Shown: positions 16,985 through 25,275 of the stretch, piece after piece
Position numbering within the stretch: the first letter of the stretch is position 1
How the letters are laid out: each line of letters opens with the position of its first letter
From: an uncultured Mycoplasmatota bacterium
GTDB taxonomy: Bacteria; Bacillota_I; Bacilli_A; RF39; UBA660
Assembly (NCBI GenBank): GCA_900542735.1
Contig: UQOS01000006.1
Location: forward strand, 1-45,258
Reading direction: 5' to 3'
DNA: 45,258 bases
The notes under the pieces: generated by a model
What the model was told of the DNA's origin: nothing
What the model saw: only the letters and a program-made list of their open reading frames with translations
Databases searched by the model: none
Made by a program: the position numbers and the translations under genes

Positions 16985-17002
16985 TGATATCATGGTACTT
17001 TT
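16965..17002. terminator. Terminator overlapping the end of the VanZ gene
   Basis: A 12-bp stem with one G-T pair (16965-16976 with 16991-17002) has A and T runs on its two sides. It includes the VanZ stop codon. Confidence 0.7.
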
Positions 17003-17033
17003 GTTATGCTATGTACAAAAAATACGATTTTTC

Positions 17034-17062
17034 TTGCTTTTTAGATAGTTTTGTATTATAAT
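17034..17062 (+). promoter_or_regulatory. Sigma-A promoter of the cpsCDB genes
   Basis: TTGCTT (17034-17039) and a perfect TATAAT (17057-17062) are 17 nt apart, about 29 bp before the start codon. The TTGCTTTTTA stretch is also found at the capsule operon promoter. Confidence 0.75.
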
Positions 17063-17090
17063 ATGTGCCAACAAAAGAAGGGGTGGAAGT

Positions 17091-17774
17091 ATGGAAGAAT
17101 TTAATATATCAGAATTTATTAAATATTACTTCAGTTTAATTGTTATGGTTATTTTATTTATTATTTTAGGAGCAGTTGGTAGTTGGTATTATACCGATTA
17201 TATTCAAGTACCAATGTATAAGTCTCAAACTAGTTTAGTATTAACAAGAGCAGGGGATTCTACAGGTAGTATTACGCAAAATGATATTTCTTTAAACAAA
17301 AACTTAGTTGCTACTTATCGTGAAATTATTAAGAGTAGAAGAATTTTATCTAATGTTATTAGTAATTTAAATCTTGATATTACTGAAAAAGAATTAAGTG
17401 ATAAAGTTAGTGTTACTAGTAGTAATGATACAGAATTAATCGTAATTTCTGTAGTAGATAAAGATAGTAAGTTAGCACGTGATATTGCTAATGAAATTGC
17501 TAAAGTTTTTAAAGAAGAAATCACAACAATTTATAATATTGAAAATATTAGTATTGTCGATGTTGCTATCAAAGCCAAAGATGCTTATAATGTAAATCCA
17601 CTTAAGCAATATGTAATCGGTGTTGGTAGTGGCTTCTTAATTGGTAGTTTGATTATTACTGTTATGTTTTATTTTGATGATTCTATTAAAAAGCCAGAAG
17701 ATATCGAAGAAAAAGTTGGATTAAGTGTGTTATCTACTGTTCCAAAATATAAAGGTAAAAAGAAAAGAAAATAA
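17091..17774 (+). CDS. cpsC: Wzz/CpsC-type polysaccharide co-polymerase, kinase activator
   Basis: The 227-residue protein has the Wzz plan: a short cytoplasmic start, a membrane segment (about 17-33), an extracellular helical domain, then a Pro-containing second membrane segment starting NPLKQYVIGVGSGFLIGS (about 180-205) and a basic tail. In Gram-positive bacteria this subunit (CpsC/CapA/YveK) activates the separate tyrosine kinase and helps set chain length. It is followed 11 nt later by the kinase gene, as expected for the split BY-kinase arrangement. An AAGGGGTGG site precedes the start. Confidence 0.9.
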   Translation: MEEFNISEFIKYYFSLIVMVILFIILGAVGSWYYTDYIQVPMYKSQTSLVLTRAGDSTGSITQNDISLNKNLVATYREIIKSRRILSNVISNLNLDITEKELSDKVSVTSSNDTELIVISVVDKDSKLARDIANEIAKVFKEEITTIYNIENISIVDVAIKAKDAYNVNPLKQYVIGVGSGFLIGSLIITVMFYFDDSIKKPEDIEEKVGLSVLSTVPKYKGKKKRK

Positions 17775-17785
17775 GGGGTGTTAAT

Positions 17786-18457
17786 ATGTATCAAGAATTA
17801 GTTTTAAATAATGATCCAAAATCTATTATTAGTGAAACCATTCGTACTTTAAGAACTAATCTACAATTTGCATCTGTTGATAAAAAAATCAAAACTATTT
17901 TAATTACTAGTAGTGTACCAGGGGAAGGAAAAAGCTTTATTGCTGCAAATTTAGCATGTGCTTTTGCTCAAAGTGGTTCCCGTGTTTTATTAGTAGACTG
18001 TGATATTCGTAAAGGAAGACAACATTATATATTTAATTCTCATAATAAATCTGGTTTATCTAACTTATTACTAGAAAATGTAAAAGAAAAATATATGGAT
18101 TATATTCAAGAAACAAGAATCAAAAATTTATCTGTAATGTTTCGTGGAGTAACGCCTCCTAATCCATCTGAATTATTAGGATCTAGTAAGAATAAAGAGT
18201 TAATTGAAATTTTAAGAAATGAATATGATATCGTAATATTCGATTCTGCCCCTATTAATGGAGGATTAACAGATTCTATTATTATGAGTACCTTAGTAGA
18301 TGGTGTTGTGATTGTTAGTAGTTGTAAAGAAACTCCAATTAGTTTATTAAATAATACAAAAAAGAGTCTTCAAAATGTAAATGCTAATATTTTAGGTGTT
18401 GTATTAAACCGTGCAAGTAGTAAATCAAAGAAATATTATGGACACTATTATGGATAG
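17786..18457 (+). CDS. cpsD: CpsD/CapB family tyrosine autokinase
   Basis: The 223-residue bacterial tyrosine kinase has Walker A (SSVPGEGKSF), Walker A' (LLVDCDIRKG) and Walker B (IVIFDSAPI) motifs in order, and a tyrosine-rich tail KKYYGHYYG that is the likely autophosphorylation cluster. With CpsC it controls capsule chain length and export, and it is dephosphorylated by the CpsB-type phosphatase next door. The gene overlaps the phosphatase start, so levels of the two should be linked. It has an AAGGGGTG site. Family and role are secure; targets are not visible. Confidence 0.95.
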   Translation: MYQELVLNNDPKSIISETIRTLRTNLQFASVDKKIKTILITSSVPGEGKSFIAANLACAFAQSGSRVLLVDCDIRKGRQHYIFNSHNKSGLSNLLLENVKEKYMDYIQETRIKNLSVMFRGVTPPNPSELLGSSKNKELIEILRNEYDIVIFDSAPINGGLTDSIIMSTLVDGVVIVSSCKETPISLLNNTKKSLQNVNANILGVVLNRASSKSKKYYGHYYG

Positions 18458-19208
18458 AAAAATAGATATTCATACTCATATTTTACCTGGTATTGATGAT
18501 GGTGCAACTAATGTTGAAGAGAGTATGGAAATCATTCATTACCTATATAATCAAGGTATTACTGATATTGTTTTAACTTCACATTATATTGAAAATACTA
18601 AGTATAATTATAATCAAGTATCTCGTAATCAAATTCTTACAGTATTACGTAATAATCTAAATAATGATAAAATTCATTTATATTTAGGTAATGAAGTTTA
18701 TTTATCTGAAAATGTAATTGATTTACTAGAACAACATGAAATTAGTACTATTAATAACACAAAATATATGTTAATAGAATTACCACTAACAGGTTGCTTA
18801 AATAATTTTCAAAATATTTTATGTGCATTAAGTGATTACGGAATTGTTCCTATTATTGCGCACCCAGAACGCTATCAATTTTTACAGAAAAATTTTCATA
18901 GAGTAAGTGAGTTATTAGAGTTTAATTGCTTATTACAGTGTAATATTGATAGTATTTATGGAAAATATGGTAAGAAAGCTAAGAAATTAATGAAGTGGTT
19001 ACTTAAAAATGATTTAGTTCAATTTGTAGCTACAGATACACATTATGTAGAAGATGAAAAAATCTTAGAAAAATCTTATAAAAAACTAAAGAAATTAGTT
19101 GGTGAAGAAAAGTACCAAGACTTAGTTTATCGTAATCCTTTGAAAATGTTAAATAATGAAATAGTAGAAAGTAATTTAGAATATTTGATTAATGAAGAAA
19201 GAAAATAG
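18450..19208 (+). CDS. cpsB: CpsB/YwqE family PHP-type tyrosine phosphatase
   Basis: The roughly 252-residue PHP-domain enzyme has DIHTHILPGIDDG at the N-terminus, YLGNEVYL, IIAHPERY and ATDTHYVE, which supply the metal ligands. It removes phosphate from CpsD tyrosines and so opposes the kinase. Possible starts are GTG 18411, ATG 18438 and ATG 18450. The last gives the usual family start and overlaps the kinase stop (ATGGATAG), fitting translational coupling, but no clear binding site decides between them. The order C-D-B differs from the pneumococcal B-C-D order. Confidence 0.9.
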   Translation: MDRKIDIHTHILPGIDDGATNVEESMEIIHYLYNQGITDIVLTSHYIENTKYNYNQVSRNQILTVLRNNLNNDKIHLYLGNEVYLSENVIDLLEQHEISTINNTKYMLIELPLTGCLNNFQNILCALSDYGIVPIIAHPERYQFLQKNFHRVSELLEFNCLLQCNIDSIYGKYGKKAKKLMKWLLKNDLVQFVATDTHYVEDEKILEKSYKKLKKLVGEEKYQDLVYRNPLKMLNNEIVESNLEYLINEERK

Positions 19209-19225
19209 TATAGTTCTTTCTTTTT
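19195..19225 (+). terminator. Terminator of the cpsCDB operon
   Basis: A perfect 9-bp stem AAGAAAGAA (19195-19203) and TTCTTTCTT (19214-19222) runs into a T-tract. It overlaps the cpsB stop codon. Confidence 0.75.
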
Positions 19226-19250
19226 ATATAGTCGAAATACCTAAATTATA

Positions 19251-19285
19251 GAAAAAAGAGAATTTTGTTTTTCTTTTTTCTTTTT
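19251..19285 (+). terminator. Second hairpin with T-tract before rnc
   Basis: GAAAAAAGAGAA (19251-19262) pairs with TTTTCTTTTTTC (19269-19280), with one wobble pair, followed by five T. A TATAAT (19291-19296) lies just downstream and is a plausible -10 for rnc, although no good -35 is visible. Confidence 0.55.
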
Positions 19286-19319
19286 CTTGATATAATTAAT
19301 TTGATTTGAAGGTGATAAA

Positions 19320-19991
19320 ATGAAAGAATTATTTACTAGACTTGAAATTGAGCCTAAAAATATTGATTTATATAAACTTGCTTTTTCTCATTCTTCATAT
19401 GTAAATGAGAAACATTTGAAAGCAGATTATGAAAGATTAGAATTTTTAGGAGATGCTGTACTTGACTTAGTTATGAGTGATTATTTATATAATCATTATT
19501 CTTTTCACGAAGGAGATATGACTAAGATAAGAGCTAATTATGTATGTGAGAATGCTTGTTTTACTTATGCTAGTGATTTAAACTTTAGTAATTATATTAA
19601 AGTAGGACATGGAGAGGAACTAGAAGGTGGAAGATTTAAAAAAGTAATTCTTGCTGATATCTTTGAAGCTTTTATGGGAGCTATTTATATCGATCTTGGT
19701 TATGAAACTGTTAGAAAAGTAATTTTAGATGTAATTACACCTTATATTGAAGAAAAAAAAGCTGTCTTTTTCAGTGATTATAAGAGTGCTTTACAGGAAT
19801 ATGTTCAAACTGATCAAAGAAGTGTTCACTATGAGTTAGTAGAAGAAAGCGGACCATCTCATCAGAAAGTATTTAAGATGGCAGTAAAAATAGATAATAT
19901 TGTTTATGGAACTGGTATTGGAAATAGTAAAAAAGAAGCAGAGCAAGAAGCAGCTAAAAGTGCACTAGAAAAACTAGCTACGCTTGATTAA
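19320..19991 (+). CDS. rnc: Ribonuclease III
   Basis: This 223-residue endonuclease cuts double-stranded RNA, including rRNA precursors. The catalytic domain (about 1-145) has the signature ERLEFLGDAVL (38-48) and the second acidic site in ILADIFEAFMGAIYID. A dsRNA-binding domain (about 150-220) ends GIGNSKKEAEQEAAKSALEKL. Length is normal. A GAAGGTGAT site precedes the ATG. Instead of the common smc/ftsY neighbours it is followed by an unknown gene and an RNase J family gene, making a small RNA-processing cluster. Confidence 0.97.
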   Translation: MKELFTRLEIEPKNIDLYKLAFSHSSYVNEKHLKADYERLEFLGDAVLDLVMSDYLYNHYSFHEGDMTKIRANYVCENACFTYASDLNFSNYIKVGHGEELEGGRFKKVILADIFEAFMGAIYIDLGYETVRKVILDVITPYIEEKKAVFFSDYKSALQEYVQTDQRSVHYELVEESGPSHQKVFKMAVKIDNIVYGTGIGNSKKEAEQEAAKSALEKLATLD

Positions 19992-20012
19992 AACATTAAA
20001 ATATAGTATAAT
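19984..20012 (+). promoter_or_regulatory. Sigma-A promoter overlapping the rnc stop
   Basis: TTGATT (19984-19989) and TATAAT (20007-20012) are 17 nt apart. The -35 box lies on the end of rnc, so the unknown gene and the RNase J family gene can be transcribed apart from rnc. Confidence 0.7.
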
Positions 20013-20036
20013 ACTTAAGTATTTTGGGGTATTGGT

Positions 20037-20513
20037 ATGAATGAAAATAACTTAAATTGGTTTGATAAACTGAAATTTGATGTCGTAAAATTATCTTTCT
20101 TTTTAAATTCTATTAATCATGAATTAGTTTTTGTCTTGCATAAAAATAAATGGGCTTTAGAAGATATTAATCTTTGTGAAAGTATTTATCATTTAAGAGA
20201 TATGTTAACAACTAGTGATAGAGATTTATCTGAATTTGTAGAAAGAATAAATATTTTAGAAAAGGCAAATGCTATTTTTAATAGTAGTGATTTATTAGAT
20301 GAATTTTCTTATATTCAAGAGAATACAAATCTAGAAGCAAGTTATTTAAATAATATTAAAAATTATATTGAAATCGTTACGAATCCTAGTGTTAATGGTA
20401 GTGATATTACTGAGAAACTAGAACAGTATCAAGATACTGATATTTCCTGTTATAATCAAATGAAAATCAATAATGAACAATTAAAACAATTAAAGAAAGA
20501 AAGGAGAGATTGA
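20037..20513 (+). CDS. Hypothetical protein between rnc and the RNase J gene
   Basis: I do not recognise this 158-residue protein. It has no signal peptide or membrane segment, looks almost entirely helical, and ends in a charged KQLKKERRD tail, so it is probably a small cytoplasmic coiled-coil-like protein. A GGGG-containing site precedes ATG 20037, and a good promoter lies 25 bp upstream. Its stop is at 20513 and the next gene's start is 3 nt later, with the binding site of that gene inside its last codons. This implies coupled production, so a partner or regulator role for the RNase J family protein is possible, but this is inference from position. Confidence 0.7.
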   Translation: MNENNLNWFDKLKFDVVKLSFFLNSINHELVFVLHKNKWALEDINLCESIYHLRDMLTTSDRDLSEFVERINILEKANAIFNSSDLLDEFSYIQENTNLEASYLNNIKNYIEIVTNPSVNGSDITEKLEQYQDTDISCYNQMKINNEQLKQLKKERRD

Positions 20514-20515
20514 TT

Positions 20516-22171
20516 TTGAGTAAAATTAAAATATTTGCTTTAGGTGGCTTAAATGAAAATGGTAAAAATATGTATGTAGTGGAAGTAGATCATAATATTT
20601 TCATTTTTGATGCCGGTTTAAAGTATGGAACAGATAAAATGTTAGGAGTAGATTATATTATTCCTAGTTATGATTATTTAATTAAAAACAGAAAGGATAT
20701 TAGAGGTGTATTCTTAAGTCATGGCCATGATTCTAATATGGGAGGAATTTCAGATTTAATTCAAGCAATTCCAGAAATTAATGTTTATGCTACTAAATTT
20801 ACTATGGAAATTGTGAAAAATGATTTATTAGAAGCAGGAATTACGAAAGCTAATTTAAAAGAAATTAGACCACACTCTAAAATTGAATTTACTAAGGATT
20901 TATATATTTTCCCAATTAGTGTAACACACTCTATTCCAGATTCTGTATGTTATGTTTTATATACAAAAGATGGAGCTATTGTATATACTGGAGATTATGT
21001 ATTTGATTCTACTATGAAAGGTCCTTATAAGACAGATATTGGTAAACTTGCTTATGTTGGAAAACAAGGTGTTTTATGTTTATTGTCAGAGTCTTTTTAT
21101 GCTGAAAAAAATGGCCATACTTCACCTAATAATCGTATTAGTGACTTTATTAGAGAAGTGCTTCATAAGAATGAAGATCGTATTATAGCTACGATATTAC
21201 CTGCACATATTTATAGAGTACAAGAAATCTTCGATGAAGTTATGAAAACACATCGTAAGATTGTAGTTATGGGAAAAGGACTACAAGATATGATTAATAA
21301 AGCAATTGATATGAATTATTTAATGATAAATAAAGATCGTATCGGTGATTTATCTAATTTAAATGATAAAGGTGTCGTTGTTTTAATATCTGATGAGAAG
21401 GAAAAACCTTTTGCTAATTTAGATCGTATTTTAAAAGGCTTTGATAAATATATTAAATTAAAAGAAACAGATACTATCTTTATTACAGAACCATGTTATG
21501 ATGGAATTGAAAAAAGATATGCCGTTATTTTAGATGATATTGCTAGAAATAATTTAAATGTTGTTTCTTTATCTAACAAAAAGCATTTACTTCATCATGC
21601 TTCTCGTGAAGATTTAATGTTAATGATTAACTTAATGAATCCTAAGTATTATTTCCCAGTAAAAGGAGAATATCGTCATCAATACATGAATGCTGAAGTT
21701 GCAGAAGAACTTGGTATTCCAAAAGAAAATATCATTTTAAAATTAAATGGTGATGTAGCTGAATTTGTAAATGGAAAATTAACAGATACAAAAGAACATA
21801 TTGATGTTGATGATGTTTTAATCGATGGTAAAAGTCAAGGAGATATTGGTGAACTTGTTTTAAAAGATAGAGAAATGTTAGGAGAAAATGGTATTGTAAT
21901 TATTAGTGCTACTGTAGATAGAGCTACTAAAAAATTATTAGCAGGACCTGAAGTTCTAACAAGAGGTTTCATTTATGTAAAAGAAAATCAAGATATAGTA
22001 GAAGAAACTAAAAAGATATGCTTAGATATTATTCTTAAGAATATTAGTGAAGAAGAAAAAAAGGTAGATTATACACAAATTAAAAATGAAGTAAGAGAAA
22101 CACTTGGTAAGTATTTTTATAAAGAAACAGAAGCTAAGCCTATGATTATTACGGTTATTCAAGAAGTGTAA
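20516..22171 (+). CDS. Ribonuclease J family protein with degenerate metal-binding motif (J2-like)
   Basis: The 551-residue protein is full length for RNase J: beta-lactamase fold, beta-CASP domain and C-terminal domain. It begins SKIKIFALGGLNENGKNMYVVE, and has THSIPDS, TGDYVFD, a HHASREDL region and PVKGEYRHQ. The key motif, normally HGHEDHIGG, reads HGHDSNMGG (residues 69-77), so the Asp and last His that bind the metal pair are Ser73 and Asn74. This resembles the weakly active J2 partner more than catalytic J1. TTG 20516 was chosen as start because AGGAG (20502-20506) is 9 nt away; TTG 20510 is too close. It may act as a structural subunit with an active RNase J encoded elsewhere. Confidence 0.88.
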   Translation: MSKIKIFALGGLNENGKNMYVVEVDHNIFIFDAGLKYGTDKMLGVDYIIPSYDYLIKNRKDIRGVFLSHGHDSNMGGISDLIQAIPEINVYATKFTMEIVKNDLLEAGITKANLKEIRPHSKIEFTKDLYIFPISVTHSIPDSVCYVLYTKDGAIVYTGDYVFDSTMKGPYKTDIGKLAYVGKQGVLCLLSESFYAEKNGHTSPNNRISDFIREVLHKNEDRIIATILPAHIYRVQEIFDEVMKTHRKIVVMGKGLQDMINKAIDMNYLMINKDRIGDLSNLNDKGVVVLISDEKEKPFANLDRILKGFDKYIKLKETDTIFITEPCYDGIEKRYAVILDDIARNNLNVVSLSNKKHLLHHASREDLMLMINLMNPKYYFPVKGEYRHQYMNAEVAEELGIPKENIILKLNGDVAEFVNGKLTDTKEHIDVDDVLIDGKSQGDIGELVLKDREMLGENGIVIISATVDRATKKLLAGPEVLTRGFIYVKENQDIVEETKKICLDIILKNISEEEKKVDYTQIKNEVRETLGKYFYKETEAKPMIITVIQEV

Positions 22172-22193
22172 AAGAGAAGAGATTCTCTTTTTT
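22170..22193 (+). terminator. Terminator after the RNase J gene
   Basis: A perfect 9-bp stem AAAAGAGAA (22170-22178) and TTCTCTTTT (22183-22191) with a 4-nt loop and further T residues lies at the stop codon. Confidence 0.85.
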
Positions 22194-22246
22194 CTTTTAA
22201 AAATTCATTATTTGGGGTATATATATTAATAAGGTAGAGTGATATT

Positions 22247-23836
22247 ATGAAGAAAAAAGTAATAGTTGTAGTAGTTTGTATTTTAATGATTATTGGTTGT
22301 GGTATTTTATTTTTGTATTATCAGAATAAAGAGAAAAATACTGTTTTAAAAATAAAAAAAAGTTACCATGAAATAGTAAGTACAATAAAACCTAAAAAAA
22401 TATATATCTATCAAGATAGTAAATATCAAGAAGTTGGAACACTTGAAAAAGATACTATTTTATTTTTAGAAGATAAAAAAGTAAAAAATTCAAAAGATAT
22501 CTACTATAAAATAAAGAATAGTAATTACTATATTACTTATCAAGATATAGAGAAAAAAGATAACTATCAAGTTGATGATTCTTTTGACAACTATGTAGCA
22601 ACTATCAAAATAAAAACAAATCCTACTAATCTTTATCAAAATGATAGTGTTCAAATTACTTTAGATCAGGTATTAGATTTTGATGTTTTATTTCATGATG
22701 ATGATAAGTATTATGTAAAGTTCTTAGATAATATTTATTGGATACAAGACTCTTATCAATTATCAAATCAAGAAACAGATACTTTAAAAGATATCAGTAT
22801 TTTAAACTTAGATAGTAAAATTACAGTACAGAAGCTTACTACTATTCTAGACTATTTAAAGGAAAATAATTATAAAAGTATTACTGTTTTAGATTTTAAG
22901 AGATGGGTAGAAGAAAAAGCTAGTTTAGAAAATAACCAAGTGTTATTACTTTCTCATCAAGAATTAGATAATGAAAAGAAAGATTTATTAGAAAAATATT
23001 CTTATAAGGTAAACACTAACTTTGATGATATTTTTGTATCAGGTGATAGTCAAGTAAAAGTAGGAGATAACACTTATTATCAATATGATATCTATAATAC
23101 AACTTCTATTGATAGAATAAAAGAGATGTTAAATGGTATTAAAGAAACACGAATAGAAAACCAACAAATTGCCGTACTAAATTATCACTTTTTCTATGAT
23201 TCTTCTTTGAAGGAAGAATGTAATGAAATTATTTGTATAGATACTAAGAATTTTCGTAAACAACTTGATTACTTAAAAGAAAATAATTATAAAGTTCTAA
23301 CTATGGAAGAGTTTAATGATTGGCTAGATAAAAAGATAACTTTACCTAAAAATAGTGTATTAATTACAGTAGATGATGGTGCGATGGGAACTAGTTTTAT
23401 TAATGGTAATAAATTGATTCCTATCTTAGAAGAGTATCAAATACCAGCTTCTTTGTTTTTAATTACAGGTTGGTGGGATATTAATAATTATCGTTCTAAT
23501 TATTTAGAGGTTTATTCACATGGAGAAGAACTACACCATAATAATTACTGTAAGAATGGTAAATGTGGATATAAGTCTTTACTTTTGAGTAAGGAAGAAA
23601 TGATAAATGATTTGGAATTATCGGTAAGTAAAACAAATACTCGTTTAGCATTCTGTTATCCTTTTTATCAAAAGAATGATACAATGGTAGAAGCTTTAAA
23701 AGAAAGTGGCTTTTCTGTTGCTTTTGTTGGTGGTAATAAAAAGGCTAAACAAACAGATTCTAAATATCAGGTTCCTAGATATATAATTTATAAAAATACT
23801 AGTTTAGAAAGTTTTATTAAAATGGTAAGTAATTGA
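22247..23836 (+). CDS. Membrane-anchored polysaccharide deacetylase (NodB/CE4) with SH3-like region
   Basis: The 529-residue protein has an N-terminal membrane anchor (about 5-25), an SH3-like region (about 45-175), a module around 195-260, and a NodB domain (about 305-529). NodB motifs are AVLNYHFF, VLITVDDG (motif 1, residues 371-378), YSHGEELHH (motif 2, residues 423-431) and CYPF. CE4 enzymes remove acetyl groups from peptidoglycan or other surface glycans outside the cell. LDYLKENNYK occurs twice (residues 201-210 and 340-349), each followed by similar sequence up to the position of motif 1. The first copy has SHQEL where TVDDG would be, so it looks like a decayed domain duplication. It has its own unit between two terminator/promoter regions. 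Confidence 0.85.
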   Translation: MKKKVIVVVVCILMIIGCGILFLYYQNKEKNTVLKIKKSYHEIVSTIKPKKIYIYQDSKYQEVGTLEKDTILFLEDKKVKNSKDIYYKIKNSNYYITYQDIEKKDNYQVDDSFDNYVATIKIKTNPTNLYQNDSVQITLDQVLDFDVLFHDDDKYYVKFLDNIYWIQDSYQLSNQETDTLKDISILNLDSKITVQKLTTILDYLKENNYKSITVLDFKRWVEEKASLENNQVLLLSHQELDNEKKDLLEKYSYKVNTNFDDIFVSGDSQVKVGDNTYYQYDIYNTTSIDRIKEMLNGIKETRIENQQIAVLNYHFFYDSSLKEECNEIICIDTKNFRKQLDYLKENNYKVLTMEEFNDWLDKKITLPKNSVLITVDDGAMGTSFINGNKLIPILEEYQIPASLFLITGWWDINNYRSNYLEVYSHGEELHHNNYCKNGKCGYKSLLLSKEEMINDLELSVSKTNTRLAFCYPFYQKNDTMVEALKESGFSVAFVGGNKKAKQTDSKYQVPRYIIYKNTSLESFIKMVSN

Positions 23837-23997
23837 TGAATGATGCGTTTTAATGAAAAGAAATTAAAGAAAGAGTATCAAAAACATAACTATAAAAATC
23901 CTACTTAAGTTAGGTGTTAAAATAACGAATACCTTTATTTACAATTGAAATTTAAAATTGAAACACTTTGAAAACACTATTAATTCGATATAATAAT

Positions 23998-24037
23998 TTG
24001 ACAATTGTGTGTAAATGTGTTAAAATAGCACACAATT
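23998..24037 (+). promoter_or_regulatory. Sigma-A promoter with a perfect inverted repeat (candidate operator)
   Basis: TTGACA (23998-24003) and TAAAAT (24021-24026) are 17 nt apart, with TG before the -10. AATTGTGTG (24003-24011) and CACACAATT (24029-24037) form a perfect 9-bp inverted repeat flanking the -10 box and covering the start site. This is a strong candidate for repressor binding. The remainder of 23837-24056 shows only a doubtful 22-codon frame. Confidence 0.7.
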
Positions 24038-24056
24038 AAATGAGGGAAGATTTATT

Positions 24057-24848
24057 ATGGAATTTTTAGTTTTTTGGTTAGGAACAAGTGTTGCAAGTTT
24101 TATTATGGAAATGATAAGTGAATTGAGGATCTTTAAAGATGCTGCAGATGCTGGATATAAAATTGATGTAAAAAAGCTATCAGAGTTAGGAAAGCAATTA
24201 AATCCAAATGCACCAAAAGTTACACTTCTATCAATGTTAATACCGGTATTTAATATAATGCTCGTATTTCAAAGAGCAGTTCAATACAATAATATTAGAC
24301 CAATGATATTAGATCAATTAAGTGCTCTTGATATTATAGAAAAAATGTCGGAAATGGAGAGAAGAGAGTATTTAAAAAATCCAACTACATTAAATGCTTT
24401 AGCTATACTATCAAAATCAAGATTATCAACACAAATGATATTAAAAATCAAAGAAGGTAATGAATGTGGTGAAATTTACTACAAAGTGGGTAAGTCATTA
24501 GATGATATTACTATTATAAGAGCAACTGGTTCTGCATCTAGATTAACAGTTGAAGAGCAAAAGAAAAAAGTTATTGATATTTGGAGAACGATTGTTCAAG
24601 AAGGAATAGAAGAATATGGAGATATAGAAACACTAGCTGATGCTTTAGTTAATAATACAACTACAGATTTTAATGATGTTAAAGAAGATAAAAAAGAGGA
24701 AAAAACTATTTTATCAAGTCCACAAGAATTAAGCCTTAGTGAGCAAAAACAAGCGTTAAAAAATTTAAAAAGTGAGTTGTTGAAAAAAGAAACAGTAAAA
24801 TTTACTGAAGATGATAAAGCATCAGCATTATCAAAAAGAAGAAAGTAA
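24057..24848 (+). CDS. Hypothetical membrane-associated protein
   Basis: I do not recognise this 263-residue protein. It has a hydrophobic start (about 1-18), a second membrane segment near VTLLSMLIPVFNIMLVF (about 55-71), then a long helical, charged cytoplasmic-type region rich in Glu and Lys, with a low-complexity acidic stretch near 215-225 and a basic SKRRK end. No enzyme motif is visible. An AGGGAAG site precedes the ATG. It is a single gene with a strong promoter carrying an operator-like dyad and is followed by a weak hairpin (24847-24863), so it is regulated on its own. Confidence 0.75.
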   Translation: MEFLVFWLGTSVASFIMEMISELRIFKDAADAGYKIDVKKLSELGKQLNPNAPKVTLLSMLIPVFNIMLVFQRAVQYNNIRPMILDQLSALDIIEKMSEMERREYLKNPTTLNALAILSKSRLSTQMILKIKEGNECGEIYYKVGKSLDDITIIRATGSASRLTVEEQKKKVIDIWRTIVQEGIEEYGDIETLADALVNNTTTDFNDVKEDKKEEKTILSSPQELSLSEQKQALKNLKSELLKKETVKFTEDDKASALSKRRK

Positions 24849-24915
24849 CATAATTTTTATGTTTCACTATAAAATATAAAATAAGTAGTAGTAGTAAATG
24901 AGGAAGTTGGGTTGT

Positions 24916-25239
24916 ATGAAAGAAAGTAAGATCAGATTAAAAATTAACGGAGAAATGATAGAACAACCAGATAAAAATCATCATTTATGTGGCTATCATT
25001 TATGTGGCAAGTACTGTCCAAGTAATGTTATGATGAGTTGCCCTAAGGTGAAAAGTGGTGGACATTTACCGCTTGAAGAGTATCCTTTTATTACAGAAGG
25101 AAAACAAGTTCTTGGTGATAAGAAAGTGAGAGTATATTGTTTGGGCGAAGGTAAAATAAGAGAATTACCAGAAGTAGAAAAGTTTACAGTCACAAAATGT
25201 AAACGATATGAAGATGCAATCAAAAACAGACAAAAATAA
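24916..25239 (+). CDS. Hypothetical small cysteine-rich protein
   Basis: The 107-residue protein has a cluster HHLCGYHLCGKYCPSN followed by SCPKV, YCLGE and TKCKR, so six cysteines and nearby histidines could bind a metal such as zinc or an iron-sulphur cluster. No signal peptide is present. I do not recognise the family. An ATG at 24898 lies in frame; 24916 was preferred because GAGGAAG falls before it, although spacing is long, so the start is uncertain. It precedes the L21 leader promoter by only a few bases and is not part of the ribosomal operon. Confidence 0.65.
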   Translation: MKESKIRLKINGEMIEQPDKNHHLCGYHLCGKYCPSNVMMSCPKVKSGGHLPLEEYPFITEGKQVLGDKKVRVYCLGEGKIRELPEVEKFTVTKCKRYEDAIKNRQK

Positions 25240-25240
25240 G

Positions 25241-25269
25241 TTGCATTTTCTTTTTATTTATGGTAAAAT
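25241..25269 (+). promoter_or_regulatory. Sigma-A promoter of the L21-Prp-L27 operon
   Basis: TTGCAT (25241-25246) and TAAAAT (25264-25269) are 17 nt apart. The start site would be near 25276, giving a leader of about 100 nt before rplU. Confidence 0.7.
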
Positions 25270-25275
25270 CTTAAA

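Noticed and set aside
23840..23908. 22-codon frame after the deacetylase gene
   Set aside because: It overlaps no recognisable family, lacks a convincing binding site, and is too short to support alone.
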